Assembly (NCBI GenBank): GCA_015663075.1
Contig: DQSV01000074.1
Span: 1-33,932 of the forward strand
DNA length: 33,932 nt
Direction: 5' to 3'
Origin: Methanothermococcus okinawensis
Lineage (GTDB): Archaea; AGJL01; Methanococci; Methanococcales; Methanococcaceae
The position numbers and the translations under genes are program-made. Under the pieces are notes generated by a model. It had not been told where the DNA came from and searched no databases. It worked only from the letters and a program-made list of their open reading frames with translations. This document shows positions 1 to 8,480 of the stretch, one piece after another. Positions within the stretch are counted from its first letter, which is position 1; every line of letters begins with the position of its first letter.

Positions 1-99
1 CTATTTTCATGGCATCCCTGTATTTTTATTATTATTTATTTTATTATTATCTGCTATCTTTTTATTATTACATTATTAATTTATTAACTATTTTTATTA

Positions 100-498
100 T
101 TAATTATTTTTAAATTCCTTAATATATTTTTCTAAATCCTTATCCTCAATTTTTGTAATCCATTTTTTAACTTCCCTACACCATTCTTCCATGGTATCCA
201 CAATTATTGATTGGACCTCACTAAAGGGTATTGCCTCATAGTTATAAAAATACCCTCCTCCTTTAAGATTAACCTGTTTTCTCTTTACAAGTCCCACATT
301 AACTAAGTTTTGAAAGGATCTCTGCACTGTGCTCCTATCCCTATTTAATAATTCTGCAATAGTATTTACCCTTGAAGTTCCCTCCTTTAACAGTGTTAAA
401 TATACCGCCACATCAAAGGGTTTTATGCCAAAGATACAGCACATTATGCTTTCCAGGGTAAATGTTGAACAGGGAGTTTTAAATATTAACTTACTCAT
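100..498 (-). CDS. Winged-HTH transcriptional regulator (TrmB/MarR-like), 132 aa
   Basis: The product is a small DNA-binding protein of a type common in methanococci; its target is unknown. Residues about 30-70 form a helix-turn-helix with a recognition-helix-like stretch (DRSTVQRSFQNLVNVGLVKR) followed by a glycine-rich wing (GGGYFYNY). The C-terminal third is a charged helix. The N-terminal part carries three cysteines (C10, C20, C21) and another lies in EEWC near residue 107, which would suit a metal or redox sensor, but that is inference. The frame stays open for 11 more codons upstream, but I chose the ATG at 498 because GGTGAT stands just before it. Its promoter region contains a run of 9-bp repeats (555-623) that could be its own operator. 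Family assignment is by fold only. Confidence 0.7.
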   Translation of the reverse strand: MSKLIFKTPCSTFTLESIMCCIFGIKPFDVAVYLTLLKEGTSRVNTIAELLNRDRSTVQRSFQNLVNVGLVKRKQVNLKGGGYFYNYEAIPFSEVQSIIVDTMEEWCREVKKWITKIEDKDLEKYIKEFKNN

Positions 499-554
499 AA
501 CATCACCAATATATAAATAAAAATTAAGCATATCGGTTATAAAATAAATATATC

Positions 555-623
555 ATTTAAAACATTTAAAATATTTAAAGTATATTATTTAAAATTATTT
601 AAAATATTCAAAATATTTTAAAT
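555..623. repeat. Run of 9-bp ATTTAAAAY repeats upstream of the HTH gene
   Basis: Units ATTTAAAAC (555), ATTTAAAAT (564) and ATTTAAAGT (573) are head to tail. After 5 bp come ATTTAAAATT (587), ATTTAAAAT (597) and ATTCAAAAT (606), then a related ATTTTAAAT (615). The array sits 57-125 bp upstream of the HTH start. The remaining spacer to 868 is AT-rich with nothing else I recognise. Confidence 0.45.
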
Positions 624-868
624 GCCATAAAATGCAAAATGTAACTCTTAAAATTTGTAAATTTTATATTTTTTTAAGGAATTAAATCATAAATTACATT
701 TAAATTTTAAAATTATGATTAAGACGATAATATAATTATTATCATATATTAATATTTTACTATATGACTATATTTCTATTTTAATAATTTAAAATAATAA
801 AAAATCATAATTATAGTATTTATAAAATATATGTATTTAAAAAATAAAAATTAACAAGGAGATATTTT

Positions 869-1270
869 ATGAGGGTAAAGGATATTATGAATCCTGTGAT
901 ATATAAAATAGATGAGAATAAACCACTTAAAGATATATTAAAAACCATGAAAAATGAAGGCATTAAGAGGGTTTTTGTAGAAAATAGCAACAATAAAATT
1001 ATAGGTGTTGTAAGTTATAGAGATTTGGTGGATTTGCTAATGACCATGTCCATGTTGGAGCTTTTAAATATTTCCAATAATATTGGCAGTATTGCTAAAA
1101 AGGAGATATTAAAAATTAATCAAAATGAAGATATTATAGAAGGAGCTAAAATAATGGTTCATGGGGATGTATCTGCATTACTTGTTGTGGATGACAATGA
1201 CAACCCGGTTGGAGTATTATCTCAAACTGATTTACTGCGCTCAATTATAAAGGGATCCAAAGATAAATAA
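869..1270 (+). CDS. Two-CBS-domain protein, 133 aa
   Basis: This is a stand-alone Bateman module: CBS1 spans about residues 1-58 (MRVKDIMNPVIYKI to SYRDLVDLL) and CBS2 about 70-130 (KKEILKINQNEDII to LSQTDLLRSIIKG). Both repeats keep the usual pattern in which 'GVVSYRDL' and 'GVLSQTDL' close the domain. Such pairs bind adenine nucleotides or related ligands and act as sensors, often in trans on another protein; no catalytic domain is attached. The start ATG follows AAGGAG at 856-861. It lies 49 bp upstream of proS on the same strand and could be co-transcribed with it. The ligand and partner cannot be read from the sequence. Confidence 0.85.
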   Translation: MRVKDIMNPVIYKIDENKPLKDILKTMKNEGIKRVFVENSNNKIIGVVSYRDLVDLLMTMSMLELLNISNNIGSIAKKEILKINQNEDIIEGAKIMVHGDVSALLVVDDNDNPVGVLSQTDLLRSIIKGSKDK

Positions 1271-1319
1271 TAGAATATATTAAAAAAATAAAAAAATATA
1301 ATAAAAAGACGGTGAAATT

Positions 1320-2714
1320 GTGGAGAACTTTTCAGAGTGGTATGGAAATATACTTGAAAGGGCAGAGATATATGATTTAAGATATCCAATAAAAGGGTGC
1401 GGAGTTTATCTTCCCTATGGATTTAAAATTAGAAGATATGCCTTTGAAATTATAAGGAACTTACTTGATGAAGCAGGGCATGATGAAACATTATTTCCAT
1501 TACTTATCCCTGAGAATCTTCTTGCAAAGGAAGGGAAACATATAAAGGGATTTGAAGATGAAGTATATTGGGTAACCCACGGGGGACAAAGGCCCCTTGA
1601 TGTTAAACTTGCCTTAAGGCCCACATCTGAAACCTCCATATATTATATGATGAAGTTATGGATAAAGGTACATAGTGACTTGCCCATAAAGATTTATCAG
1701 GTTGTAAATACATTTAGGTATGAAACAAAACATACCAGACCCCTTATCAGATTAAGGGAAATAATGACCTTTAAAGAGGCCCATACTGCACATGCCACAA
1801 GAGAGGATGCTGAAAATCAGGTTAAAGAGGCAATAGACATATATAAAAGATTCTTTGATGAGTTAGGAATTCCTACTATTGTATCTAAAAGACCAGAATG
1901 GGATAAATTCCCAGGGGCAGAATATACCATGGCATTTGATACCATATTTCCAGATGGAAAGATTATGCAGATAGGAACGGTCCATAATTTGGGACAGAAT
2001 TTTGCTAAAACCTTTGATTTAGAGTTTGAAACTCCTGATGGAGAAAAGGATCATGCCTATCAAACATGCTACGGCATATCCGATAGAGCCATAGCCTCAA
2101 TCATAGCCATACATGGAGATGAAAAGGGACTTATCCTTCCCCCAAATGTTGCCCCCATTCAGATAGTAATTATTCCATTATTATTTAAAGGAAGGGAAAA
2201 TTTAGTATTGGATAAAGCCAAAGAACTATATGACCTATTGAGGAACTTAGGATTAAGGGTAAAGGTTGATGATAGAGATATAAGGCCAGGAAGAAAATTC
2301 AATGATTGGGAACTTAAAGGAGTACCCCTTAGAATAGAAATAGGTCCAAGGGATTTGGAAAATGGAAAAATTACAATATATAGAAGAGATACTGGAGAAA
2401 AATTCCATTTAAAAGACCAAGAACTTAAAGAAGAGATAAACAATATACTTAATGACATAATAAACAATATGAAAGAAAATGCCAAAAATAAAATAGAGTC
2501 ATTTATTAGTATTATTGAATGTAAAGAAGATGATTCTCTGGATAACTTAATAAATACCATAAGAGAAAAACTTGAAAAGAAAGGGGGCATGATACTAATA
2601 CCCTTTAACAATAAAATATATAATGAAGACTTTGAAGAGAATATTGGTGGTTCCATTCTTGGAATAACTGAATACAATGGAAAGGAATATATTGCAATTG
2701 GAAGAACATATTAG
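1320..2714 (+). CDS. proS: Prolyl-tRNA synthetase (archaeal/eukaryotic type), 464 aa
   Basis: The enzyme charges tRNA-Pro with proline (class II aaRS). Class II motif 2 is seen in [17 protein letters not shown] and the motif 3 region around [20 protein letters not shown]. The anticodon-binding domain follows (about 280-380), and the protein ends in a C-terminal Tyr (GRTY), the hallmark of the eukaryote-like ProRS class. The GTG start is chosen because GGTG stands 5 nt before it. The C-terminal domain, which in many relatives binds zinc through four cysteines, has only one cysteine here (IIECKED), so the zinc site seems lost. The last codons and the stop lie in the first copy of a 26-bp tandem duplication (2703-2754). 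Confidence 0.95.
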   Translation: MENFSEWYGNILERAEIYDLRYPIKGCGVYLPYGFKIRRYAFEIIRNLLDEAGHDETLFPLLIPENLLAKEGKHIKGFEDEVYWVTHGGQRPLDVKLALRPTSETSIYYMMKLWIKVHSDLPIKIYQVVNTFRYETKHTRPLIRLREIMTFKEAHTAHATREDAENQVKEAIDIYKRFFDELGIPTIVSKRPEWDKFPGAEYTMAFDTIFPDGKIMQIGTVHNLGQNFAKTFDLEFETPDGEKDHAYQTCYGISDRAIASIIAIHGDEKGLILPPNVAPIQIVIIPLLFKGRENLVLDKAKELYDLLRNLGLRVKVDDRDIRPGRKFNDWELKGVPLRIEIGPRDLENGKITIYRRDTGEKFHLKDQELKEEINNILNDIINNMKENAKNKIESFISIIECKEDDSLDNLINTIREKLEKKGGMILIPFNNKIYNEDFEENIGGSILGITEYNGKEYIAIGRTY

Positions 2715-2754
2715 TTATATTATTATAGAGAACATATTAGTTATATTATCATAG
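2703..2754. repeat. 26-bp tandem duplication across the proS stop codon
   Basis: Positions 2703-2728 and 2729-2754 are identical except for one base (TTAT versus TCAT near the end of the unit). The unit begins AGAACATATTAG, so copy 1 contains the last sense codons and the stop of proS and copy 2 is a non-coding echo. Confidence 0.9.
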
Positions 2755-2824
2755 TATTTATTATAATTATTTATAATTATTATTTAATTAAATTTTATTT
2801 ATTTATTTTTATTCGGTGGATTCT

Positions 2825-3223
2825 ATGGTATATGGATATCCTCATGGTATAAAGGAATTTTTAATAATAGGATTTGGGGGATTTTTTGGAGCAATATTTA
2901 GATATGTAATATCCAATATTATTCCTGCTAAATTTGGATTGCCCCTTGGAACCTTTGCTGTTAATTTAATTGGAAGTTTTATAGTAGGATTTTTTATGTA
3001 TTCTCCCTTAAATAATCTCCATCCCGAATATAGATTTTTGATAATTACTGGGTTTTGTGGTGCATTATCTACCTTTTCCACATTTACTTATGAGAATTTT
3101 TTTCTTTTGGAAAGAGGTTATTTTATAAATGTGATAGTAAATATTTTTTTAAATATATTAGGATGTTTAATGGCAATATATATGGGTAAATCCCTTTCAA
3201 TGTTTTTATTAGGGAATTATTAA
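2825..3223 (+). CDS. crcB: CrcB/Fluc fluoride channel, 132 aa
   Basis: A small four-helix membrane protein that exports fluoride as a dual-topology dimer. Family signatures are all present: GGFFGAIFRY (residues 18-27) in helix 1, TFAVNLIGSF with the conserved Asn at 47 in helix 2, and the helix-3 break GFCGALSTFSTF (about 76-87) with the paired Phe. The frame can be opened at a GTG at 2816, but that GTG is part of the CGGTGG ribosome binding site, so the ATG at 2825 is preferred. Length fits single-domain family members. I looked for a fluoride riboswitch in 2755-2815 and saw none. It lies 20 bp before the DUF89 gene. Confidence 0.9.
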   Translation: MVYGYPHGIKEFLIIGFGGFFGAIFRYVISNIIPAKFGLPLGTFAVNLIGSFIVGFFMYSPLNNLHPEYRFLIITGFCGALSTFSTFTYENFFLLERGYFINVIVNIFLNILGCLMAIYMGKSLSMFLLGNY

Positions 3224-3242
3224 AAATAAATAGGTGGTATTT

Positions 3243-4130
3243 TTGAAAATTAAGCCAGAATGTGCTACATGCATTGTAAGACAGGTTGTTGATGCTACTA
3301 AGGAAATATCCAATAATGAAGTGGAACAATTTAAATTAATAAGTGCCTGTTTATCCTGTATAAAAGAGGAATATGGACCTGAGGCTGTTCCTGCATTTAT
3401 GGGAACTGCTGTCCATAGGTATCTTAAAAAAATAAGTGGAAATAATGATCCCTATAGTAAATTAAAATATGTTGCCAATAAATTAGCAATGGATTATATA
3501 AATTCCATGAATGACAGTATATGCCAATATGATAACAAGTCTCCTTTGGATAGGCTAAAATACAAGGTAAAATTATCAATAGCAGGTAATGTTATAGATT
3601 TTGGGCCCTATAGTACCACATTGGATATTAATAAAAAATTAAATGAAACTATTAATGGCGAATTAAAAATTGATTATAGTAAGGAGTTATTGGATGATTT
3701 AAATAAGTCAGATAAATTATTGTATATTTGTGATAATGCAGGGGAAATATTATTTGATAAAATATTAATTGAGGAGTTAAATAAATATTGCGAGGTAGTT
3801 GCTTCTGTTAAGGGGGCCCCCATATTAAATGATGCCACAATGGAGGATGCAAAATTCATTGGACTTGATAAAATAGTTAAGGTAATAACAACAGGTTGCG
3901 ATGTTATTGGTGTTAATTTGGAAGAATCCTCTAAAGAATTCCTAAAGGAATACTATAATGCAGATTTAATAATAGCAAAGGGAATGGGCAATTTTGAGAG
4001 TTTAAGTGAATACTCTATTAACAAGCCACTATACTACATATTCAAGGCAAAGTGTGCTCCCATTGCAGAATTTATAAATGTTGAAGTTGGAGACAACATA
4101 CTTTTGAAGAATAAAATTTTATTAAAATGA
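3243..4130 (+). CDS. DUF89 / damage-control phosphatase (ARMT1-like), 295 aa
   Basis: A metal-dependent phosphatase of the DUF89 family, members of which hydrolyse aberrant sugar phosphates and other damaged metabolites. The N-terminus has the subfamily CxxC (PECATC, then a later LSCIK), the metal site motif DNAGEILFD lies at about 164-172, and KGMGNFESL occurs late in the chain as in AF1104-type archaeal members. The frame extends to a GTG at 3234, but that triplet lies inside the AGGTGG ribosome binding site; the TTG at 3243 is properly spaced (5 nt), so I take a TTG start giving MKIKPECATC. The gene follows crcB closely and may be co-transcribed. The physiological substrate is unknown. Confidence 0.8.
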   Translation: MKIKPECATCIVRQVVDATKEISNNEVEQFKLISACLSCIKEEYGPEAVPAFMGTAVHRYLKKISGNNDPYSKLKYVANKLAMDYINSMNDSICQYDNKSPLDRLKYKVKLSIAGNVIDFGPYSTTLDINKKLNETINGELKIDYSKELLDDLNKSDKLLYICDNAGEILFDKILIEELNKYCEVVASVKGAPILNDATMEDAKFIGLDKIVKVITTGCDVIGVNLEESSKEFLKEYYNADLIIAKGMGNFESLSEYSINKPLYYIFKAKCAPIAEFINVEVGDNILLKNKILLK

Positions 4131-4302
4131 AAAAATAATTATTAAATGGGATTTAAGAAAATCAAAATAATAGTTAAAATAAATAATATTATTTTGAGAA
4201 TACCTAACAAAATGATAAATATATTAAAAACTAATTATGAAGTTATACATAATAGGATCAGGATTTAAAGTATTTCTTTTTGTTAATATTTATTTCTAAT
4301 AA

Positions 4303-4322
4303 AAATATTATATATAAATAGA
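4303..4322 (+). promoter_or_regulatory. Candidate TATA box for the GfcR-like gene
   Basis: An uninterrupted AT stretch ATATTATATATAAATAG lies about 30-45 bp upstream of the ATG at 4350, right for a leader of roughly 10-20 nt. The rest of the spacer 4131-4302 shows nothing I recognise. Confidence 0.4.
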
Positions 4323-4349
4323 TAAAAACCTATACCCTCTGGTGGTAAT

Positions 4350-4964
4350 ATGAAAAAGAGCCTTATAAAAAAAGCACTTAAATTGAGAGATGCAGGACTT
4401 TCAACTGTGGATATTGCAGAGGAGTTAAATACATCAGTAGATACTGCCCTTTATTTAATATTAAATGGGGAGAAACTTCTAAAGGAGCCTGAAGAAAAAA
4501 TTAACAAAATAGAGAGTAGGACAGATATATTTGTAAATTGGGATAATGTCAAAACCTCCTCAAAGAGACTGAAGAATATTACCTCAATTATGTGTGATAT
4601 GTTAAATACTATAGATTTTGATGTTATTCTTGGAATATCAACAGGAGGAGTTCCCTTAGCAACCCTAATGTCAGAGAAATTGGATAAAAATTTTTCCATA
4701 TATATCCCTAAAAAACATCTCCATGGCAATGGTAAAACTGGATTTGTTGGACATAATTATCAGGACATGGAAAATAAGAATATAGTTATTGTGGATGATG
4801 TAATGACATCAGGAAATACCATGAGAGAAACTATAAATTACATAAAAAATATTGGAAACCCAAAGGGGGCCATTGTTGTAATTGATAAAAGTGGAATTGA
4901 AGAAATAGGGGGTATTCCTATTAAGGCCCTATTTAGGGTGGGAACTGTAGAATTAATTAAATAA
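4350..4964 (+). CDS. gfcR: HTH-phosphoribosyltransferase regulator (GfcR / PyrE-like), 204 aa
   Basis: An N-terminal helix-turn-helix (about residues 8-42, [20 protein letters not shown]) is fused to a type I phosphoribosyltransferase domain. The PRPP-binding motif [12 protein letters not shown] is at 147-158 and a substrate loop [12 protein letters not shown] at 96-107. This architecture is that of archaeal orotate-PRTase-like proteins; the haloarchaeal member GfcR acts as a transcriptional regulator of sugar metabolism, and others were annotated PyrE2. Whether this copy is an enzyme, a regulator, or both is not visible; the HTH argues for DNA binding. The start follows GGTGGT at 4339-4344. 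It is convergent with the four-CBS gene, with T-tracts on both strands between. Confidence 0.75.
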   Translation: MKKSLIKKALKLRDAGLSTVDIAEELNTSVDTALYLILNGEKLLKEPEEKINKIESRTDIFVNWDNVKTSSKRLKNITSIMCDMLNTIDFDVILGISTGGVPLATLMSEKLDKNFSIYIPKKHLHGNGKTGFVGHNYQDMENKNIVIVDDVMTSGNTMRETINYIKNIGNPKGAIVVIDKSGIEEIGGIPIKALFRVGTVELIK

Positions 4965-5026
4965 AAAAATTTTTAGAATAAAAAAATTTAAATAAATAAA
5001 TTTGAATCATTTATTTTTTTATTTTT
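4965..5026. terminator. Shared terminator region between convergent genes
   Basis: The 62-bp spacer carries A-runs and T-runs (AAAAAAATTTTT, later TTATTTTTTTATTTTTTT), giving U-tracts for transcripts arriving from either side, as archaeal intrinsic termination requires. Confidence 0.5.
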
Positions 5027-6226
5027 TTATTCCAATGTCTTTTTAATGTTCTTAGGATGCTTTTTTTCCTTGTCTATCTCAATTTGTTTTAAAACTGAAT
5101 CTAATGCATCCTTTAATACCTCTATAAAGTCCCATCTCTGCTTTTCTGATATTAATATCATATCTTCTCCATCCATTTCTATCCTTTTGGTGGTTGATAA
5201 TTTGGGCTTTCCCTCTCCCACATAAAGTTTTCTCGGGGTCTTTACATATACCTTAACATCATAGTAGGATACATCTCCTCCCTTATCATGCTCCTTTTTT
5301 ATGGATATTTTTATCCAGTGGATCCTTTTTGAATACTTAACTATTTTTTTAACCTCTGTCATTAGTATTCTCTCAGCCAATTCCCTCATATCCTCGTCAA
5401 ATTCACCGTGAATCTCCACTTCAATTACAGATTCCCTTCTCAATTCCATTATATATTTCATTATATCTATTCTTGTTACAATACCCCTTAATGTACCCCT
5501 TTTAACCACTGGTACTCCTCTAATATCATGTTTCTCCATGAGTTTAGCCACATCGGCAATAGTGGAGTCTATTTCTATGGTTATTAGTGGAGTGTTCATT
5601 ATAATAGATACTGGCTGGGACATTCTTGGAACTTTTTCTCCAACTACCTCTCCAAGGGTCATTCTTTTTTTAGGTTTATATACCTTTTTTAAAATATCAT
5701 CCTCAGTAACTATTCCTGTAGGATTGCCCTCTCTATCCAATACTATCAATCTACCAATATTGTATTTTCTCATTAGACTTCTAGCCTTACCTATGCTATC
5801 ATCTATGCCAATTGTAATTGGGTTCCTTGTCATTATTTTGGTTATTTTAACCTCTTTTAATAATTCAGAATTACCTGCTGTTTTCATTATATCGTAATCT
5901 GTTACAATACCAACTAACTTTCCATTATCATCCACTATTGGGGCTGCCCTTTGGCCACTCTCTATTATTTCACATACTGCATCCATTACTGGAGTATTCT
6001 GATTTATACAGTGAGGCCTAAACATTAGTGTTTCAACACTTTCATTTAATGAAGAGGCTAAGAGTAAATCGTGCATGGTTACTAAGTATATATCTTCATT
6101 GTCCAGAACTATTAAATTGTGGAAGTGGTGTTTTTCCATTATACCTATTGCCTTGGATATTGGGGTATCAGGGGTAATTGTAACGGGATTCTTTGTTGCA
6201 ATCTCCATTATTGGTTTATTTAACAT
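5027..6226 (-). CDS. Four-CBS-domain protein with HPF/RaiA-like C-terminal domain, 399 aa
   Basis: Four CBS repeats occupy about residues 7-58, 67-118, 128-182 and 205-262, each ending in a (G)IVT-x-x-D-I-like strand and turn. Residues about 265-390 form a separate domain: a beta strand (VIEVEIHG), a helix (DEDMRELAERILMTEVKKIV), strands (IHWIKISIK; YYDVKVYVKT; KLYVGEG) and a terminal helix (WDFIEVLKDALDSVLKQIE) before a basic tail. That beta-alpha-beta-beta-beta-alpha order and the spacing resemble ribosome hibernation factors of the HPF/RaiA family; this is inference from pattern, not a database match. If right, the protein would couple nucleotide sensing to ribosome inactivation. The start is fixed by GGTGAG 5 nt before the ATG. 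Confidence 0.75.
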   Translation of the reverse strand: MLNKPIMEIATKNPVTITPDTPISKAIGIMEKHHFHNLIVLDNEDIYLVTMHDLLLASSLNESVETLMFRPHCINQNTPVMDAVCEIIESGQRAAPIVDDNGKLVGIVTDYDIMKTAGNSELLKEVKITKIMTRNPITIGIDDSIGKARSLMRKYNIGRLIVLDREGNPTGIVTEDDILKKVYKPKKRMTLGEVVGEKVPRMSQPVSIIMNTPLITIEIDSTIADVAKLMEKHDIRGVPVVKRGTLRGIVTRIDIMKYIMELRRESVIEVEIHGEFDEDMRELAERILMTEVKKIVKYSKRIHWIKISIKKEHDKGGDVSYYDVKVYVKTPRKLYVGEGKPKLSTTKRIEMDGEDMILISEKQRWDFIEVLKDALDSVLKQIEIDKEKKHPKNIKKTLE

Positions 6227-6415
6227 AACATCTCACCTTTAATATTTTAGTATAAATTTAATAAATGTTTAGAGGGTAATATAATATTATAAAAGAAATG
6301 CCTTAGGATATATTTAAACTTTTTTAATTTAAGAATTAAAAAGATATATTTAAAAATAATTTATAAAAATTAATTTATACAATAAATATAAAAAATAAAA
6401 TTAAAATCAATATAA

Positions 6416-6650
6416 TATGCTCTACTACCCATCAAAAATAACATGTAATTAATATAACTTATAAAAATTATGGCTCCATAGAAAAAATACAATAAAGAGA
6501 TAAAAGAGAACAAAGAATTAATCAAATCATTGTAGATGAATACTAGCTATCCAAGACTAATGGGGAGATAATATCTCTAATAATCTGAGAATCTAAAATA
6601 ATAAGAGAAGATTATAAGTTTAGAAACCATATTACGACATGATCTGTTTA
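6416..6650 (+). mobile_element. Decayed TIR element, copy A
   Basis: This fills most of the gene-free stretch 6227-6668. The left end (TATGCTCTACTACCCATCA, from 6417) matches the left end of copy B at about 8243 in roughly 26 of 29 positions. The inside (6482-6542) aligns with copy D read on the minus strand (16453-16515), including the shared string AAAGAATTAATC. No clear right terminal repeat is left, so the right border is approximate. No open reading frame survives. Confidence 0.5.
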
Positions 6651-6668
6651 TTAATGCATTTTATATCC

Positions 6669-7679
6669 TTATTTATTTTTCAAATAAATATTTATAATAT
6701 CACTTAAAATCGCTGAAGATGTTTCCACATCTCCTGCCCCTCTTCCGACCACAATAACCTCCTTTGCCAAATCAGTGTTTAACATGGCCACATTTAAAGA
6801 GCCCTTTACATTTAATGGATCATCAAGGGGTATTAATTTAGGACCTACCTCAAGTTTATTTTCACTTACCTCCCCAATCAATTTTATGGTATATCCTCCC
6901 TTATTGGCCATACTAAGTGCCTCAGGAGTTATTTTAGTAATTCCCTCAATATTAACATCCTTTATTGTAACCTCCATATTCATAATGGAATTTGCTAAGA
7001 TAACTATTTTTGCAGCAGTATCTAATCCACTTATATCTTGATGTGGGTTGGTTTCTGCTATTCCAAGTTCCTGGGCTTCCTTTAATACAGTATCAAAATC
7101 AAGTTTTTCCCTTTCCATCTTTGTTAAAATATAATTGGTAGTTCCATTTAATATTCCCTTTATTTTTATAATCTCATTGCCAGCAAGGGTTTCTTTTGCT
7201 AAATTAATTATGGGCATTGCCCCCCCAACTGAGGCCTCATATCTAAATATTCTATTATGTTTTTTAGCATAGGACAATAGTTCATTGAAGTATAAGGCAA
7301 GAGGTCCCTTATTTGCAGTAATTACATGTTTTCCACTTTTAAATCCCTCAATTATATAGGTTTTGGCTGGCTCACCACTTTCTATGTTAGTAGGAGTGGC
7401 TTCAATAATGGCATCCGCCTCAATGGATTTTACAACCTCCACTATTGGCATGGAAGTTCCCTTTTCAGGGTACTTTGATATTTTTCCAGTTTCTTCCTTA
7501 ACCTTTAATGCCAATTCAAGGTCCAAACCATTATCATCTATGGCAGCACCACTTCTATCACAGATTGCCACTACCTTTAGATCCATGCCATATTTATTTT
7601 TAAGATATTCCCTTTTTTTCCTAATAACATTAATAACCCCTTTACCAATTATTCCAAAACCAATTAATATTACCTTCAT
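6669..7679 (-). CDS. hom: Homoserine dehydrogenase, 336 aa
   Basis: It reduces aspartate semialdehyde to homoserine for threonine and methionine synthesis. An N-terminal Rossmann motif (IGFGIIGKG, about 6-14) precedes the catalytic domain with NGTTNYIL and the DISGLDTAAKIVILAN segment. At 336 aa it is the short form without a C-terminal ACT domain. The frame runs 28 codons further upstream, overlapping the gene before it, but the ATG at 7679 has GAGGG just ahead and yields the usual MKVILIGFG start. It begins 17 bp after the stop of the ACT-domain gene, so the two are almost certainly one operon. Confidence 0.9.
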   Translation of the reverse strand: MKVILIGFGIIGKGVINVIRKKREYLKNKYGMDLKVVAICDRSGAAIDDNGLDLELALKVKEETGKISKYPEKGTSMPIVEVVKSIEADAIIEATPTNIESGEPAKTYIIEGFKSGKHVITANKGPLALYFNELLSYAKKHNRIFRYEASVGGAMPIINLAKETLAGNEIIKIKGILNGTTNYILTKMEREKLDFDTVLKEAQELGIAETNPHQDISGLDTAAKIVILANSIMNMEVTIKDVNIEGITKITPEALSMANKGGYTIKLIGEVSENKLEVGPKLIPLDDPLNVKGSLNVAMLNTDLAKEVIVVGRGAGDVETSSAILSDIINIYLKNK

Positions 7680-7695
7680 ACTTTCCCTCATATTA

Positions 7696-8175
7696 TTAAA
7701 AAGATTTAATAAATAATAAGTTTTTCTCCTTAGATAGTTTATCAAGTTCATTGTATAAATCATTTAATTTTTCAGAATCCACTATTATTTTCATTCTTGC
7801 AGAAGACTCTTTAAATGGATCAGGCATTGAGAGATCTAAATCTATCACCAACCCATATTTATTCAATCTATCAATGGTGTCTCTTATATCTGTATCCACC
7901 ACATGACCAATAACAACTAAATCTATGTCTCTTTTTCTAATAGAGGTATTTACCTTTGTAATTGTAACATCCAACTTCTCAAGTTTGTTTATCATTTCAT
8001 TTAATATCTTATCCTCCAAATCACCTACAACCAACCTTACAGGAATCCTTCCATCTACTTTCTTTTCCCTTAAATGTATTACACTATGTATATTTATACC
8101 CATTTTTGATATGGGAGTTAATGCCTTTATTAATTCTCCAGGGGTATCCTTTAATTCTAAATCTAAAATAATCAT
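7696..8175 (-). CDS. Double ACT-domain protein, probable regulatory partner of homoserine dehydrogenase, 159 aa
   Basis: The N-terminal half (residues 1-70) is a classic ACT domain opening LELKDTPGELIKALTPISKMG, where the Gly-x-hydrophobic turn after 'DTPGEL' normally binds an amino acid. The second half (about 85-155) has the same beta-alpha-beta pattern, more weakly. No catalytic domain is present. Because the adjacent homoserine dehydrogenase lacks its own ACT domain, I infer that this protein supplies feedback control in trans, probably by threonine or another aspartate-family amino acid. GGTGATGTT precedes the ATG. This is inference from domain content and operon position. Confidence 0.8.
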   Translation of the reverse strand: MIILDLELKDTPGELIKALTPISKMGINIHSVIHLREKKVDGRIPVRLVVGDLEDKILNEMINKLEKLDVTITKVNTSIRKRDIDLVVIGHVVDTDIRDTIDRLNKYGLVIDLDLSMPDPFKESSARMKIIVDSEKLNDLYNELDKLSKEKNLLFIKSF

Positions 8176-8239
8176 AACATCACCTTACTCAAGAGGAGGT
8201 TAATTTTTACATAAATATTTTTAATTTTTCTAATTGAAA

Positions 8240-8480
8240 TAATATGCCTTACTTCCCATCAAAAATACCCCATCAACAACAAAATCTATTTGTTTTTAAA
8301 ATATTTAAGAACCATTCTAAGAAAGAAGTAAGTTTCAAAAGGCACTTCTACTCTTTTTAGTTTAGGTAATTTACTGAGATTTATGGCGTTTGTGAGTAGA
8401 AGAGACATTTGGAATTTTTGCTTTTTAAATATATACTTTCCTTTATCATTAAGTGTTTTATCTTTTCTATTTTTCTATAT
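8240..8480 (+). mobile_element. Decayed TIR element, copy B
   Basis: It lies in the 634-bp gene-free stretch 8176-8809. The left end reads TATGCCTTACTTCCCATCA and is followed by AAAAATA exactly as in copy A. The internal block 8367-8406 (TTTACTGAGATTTATGGCG, then TTTGTGAGTAGAAGAGA) matches copy D on the minus strand and copy E. The right end is unclear; a weak inverted match GATAGGAATTAAGGTT at 8634-8649 is a possible far border. The rest of the stretch to 8809 is AT-rich with no gene. Confidence 0.5.

Noticed and set aside
1-10. Possible start of a leftward gene (CAT at 8-10, AGGGATG-like sequence before it)
   Set aside because: Only three codons are in the window and the ribosome binding site is not of the GGTG type, so it cannot be supported.
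555-623. CRISPR array or replication-origin iterons
   Set aside because: Units are 9 bp without spacers, and no Cas, Orc1/Cdc6 or other replication gene is adjacent.
2755-2815. Fluoride riboswitch before crcB
   Set aside because: The spacer is nearly pure A/T and lacks the conserved GC-containing pseudoknot elements.
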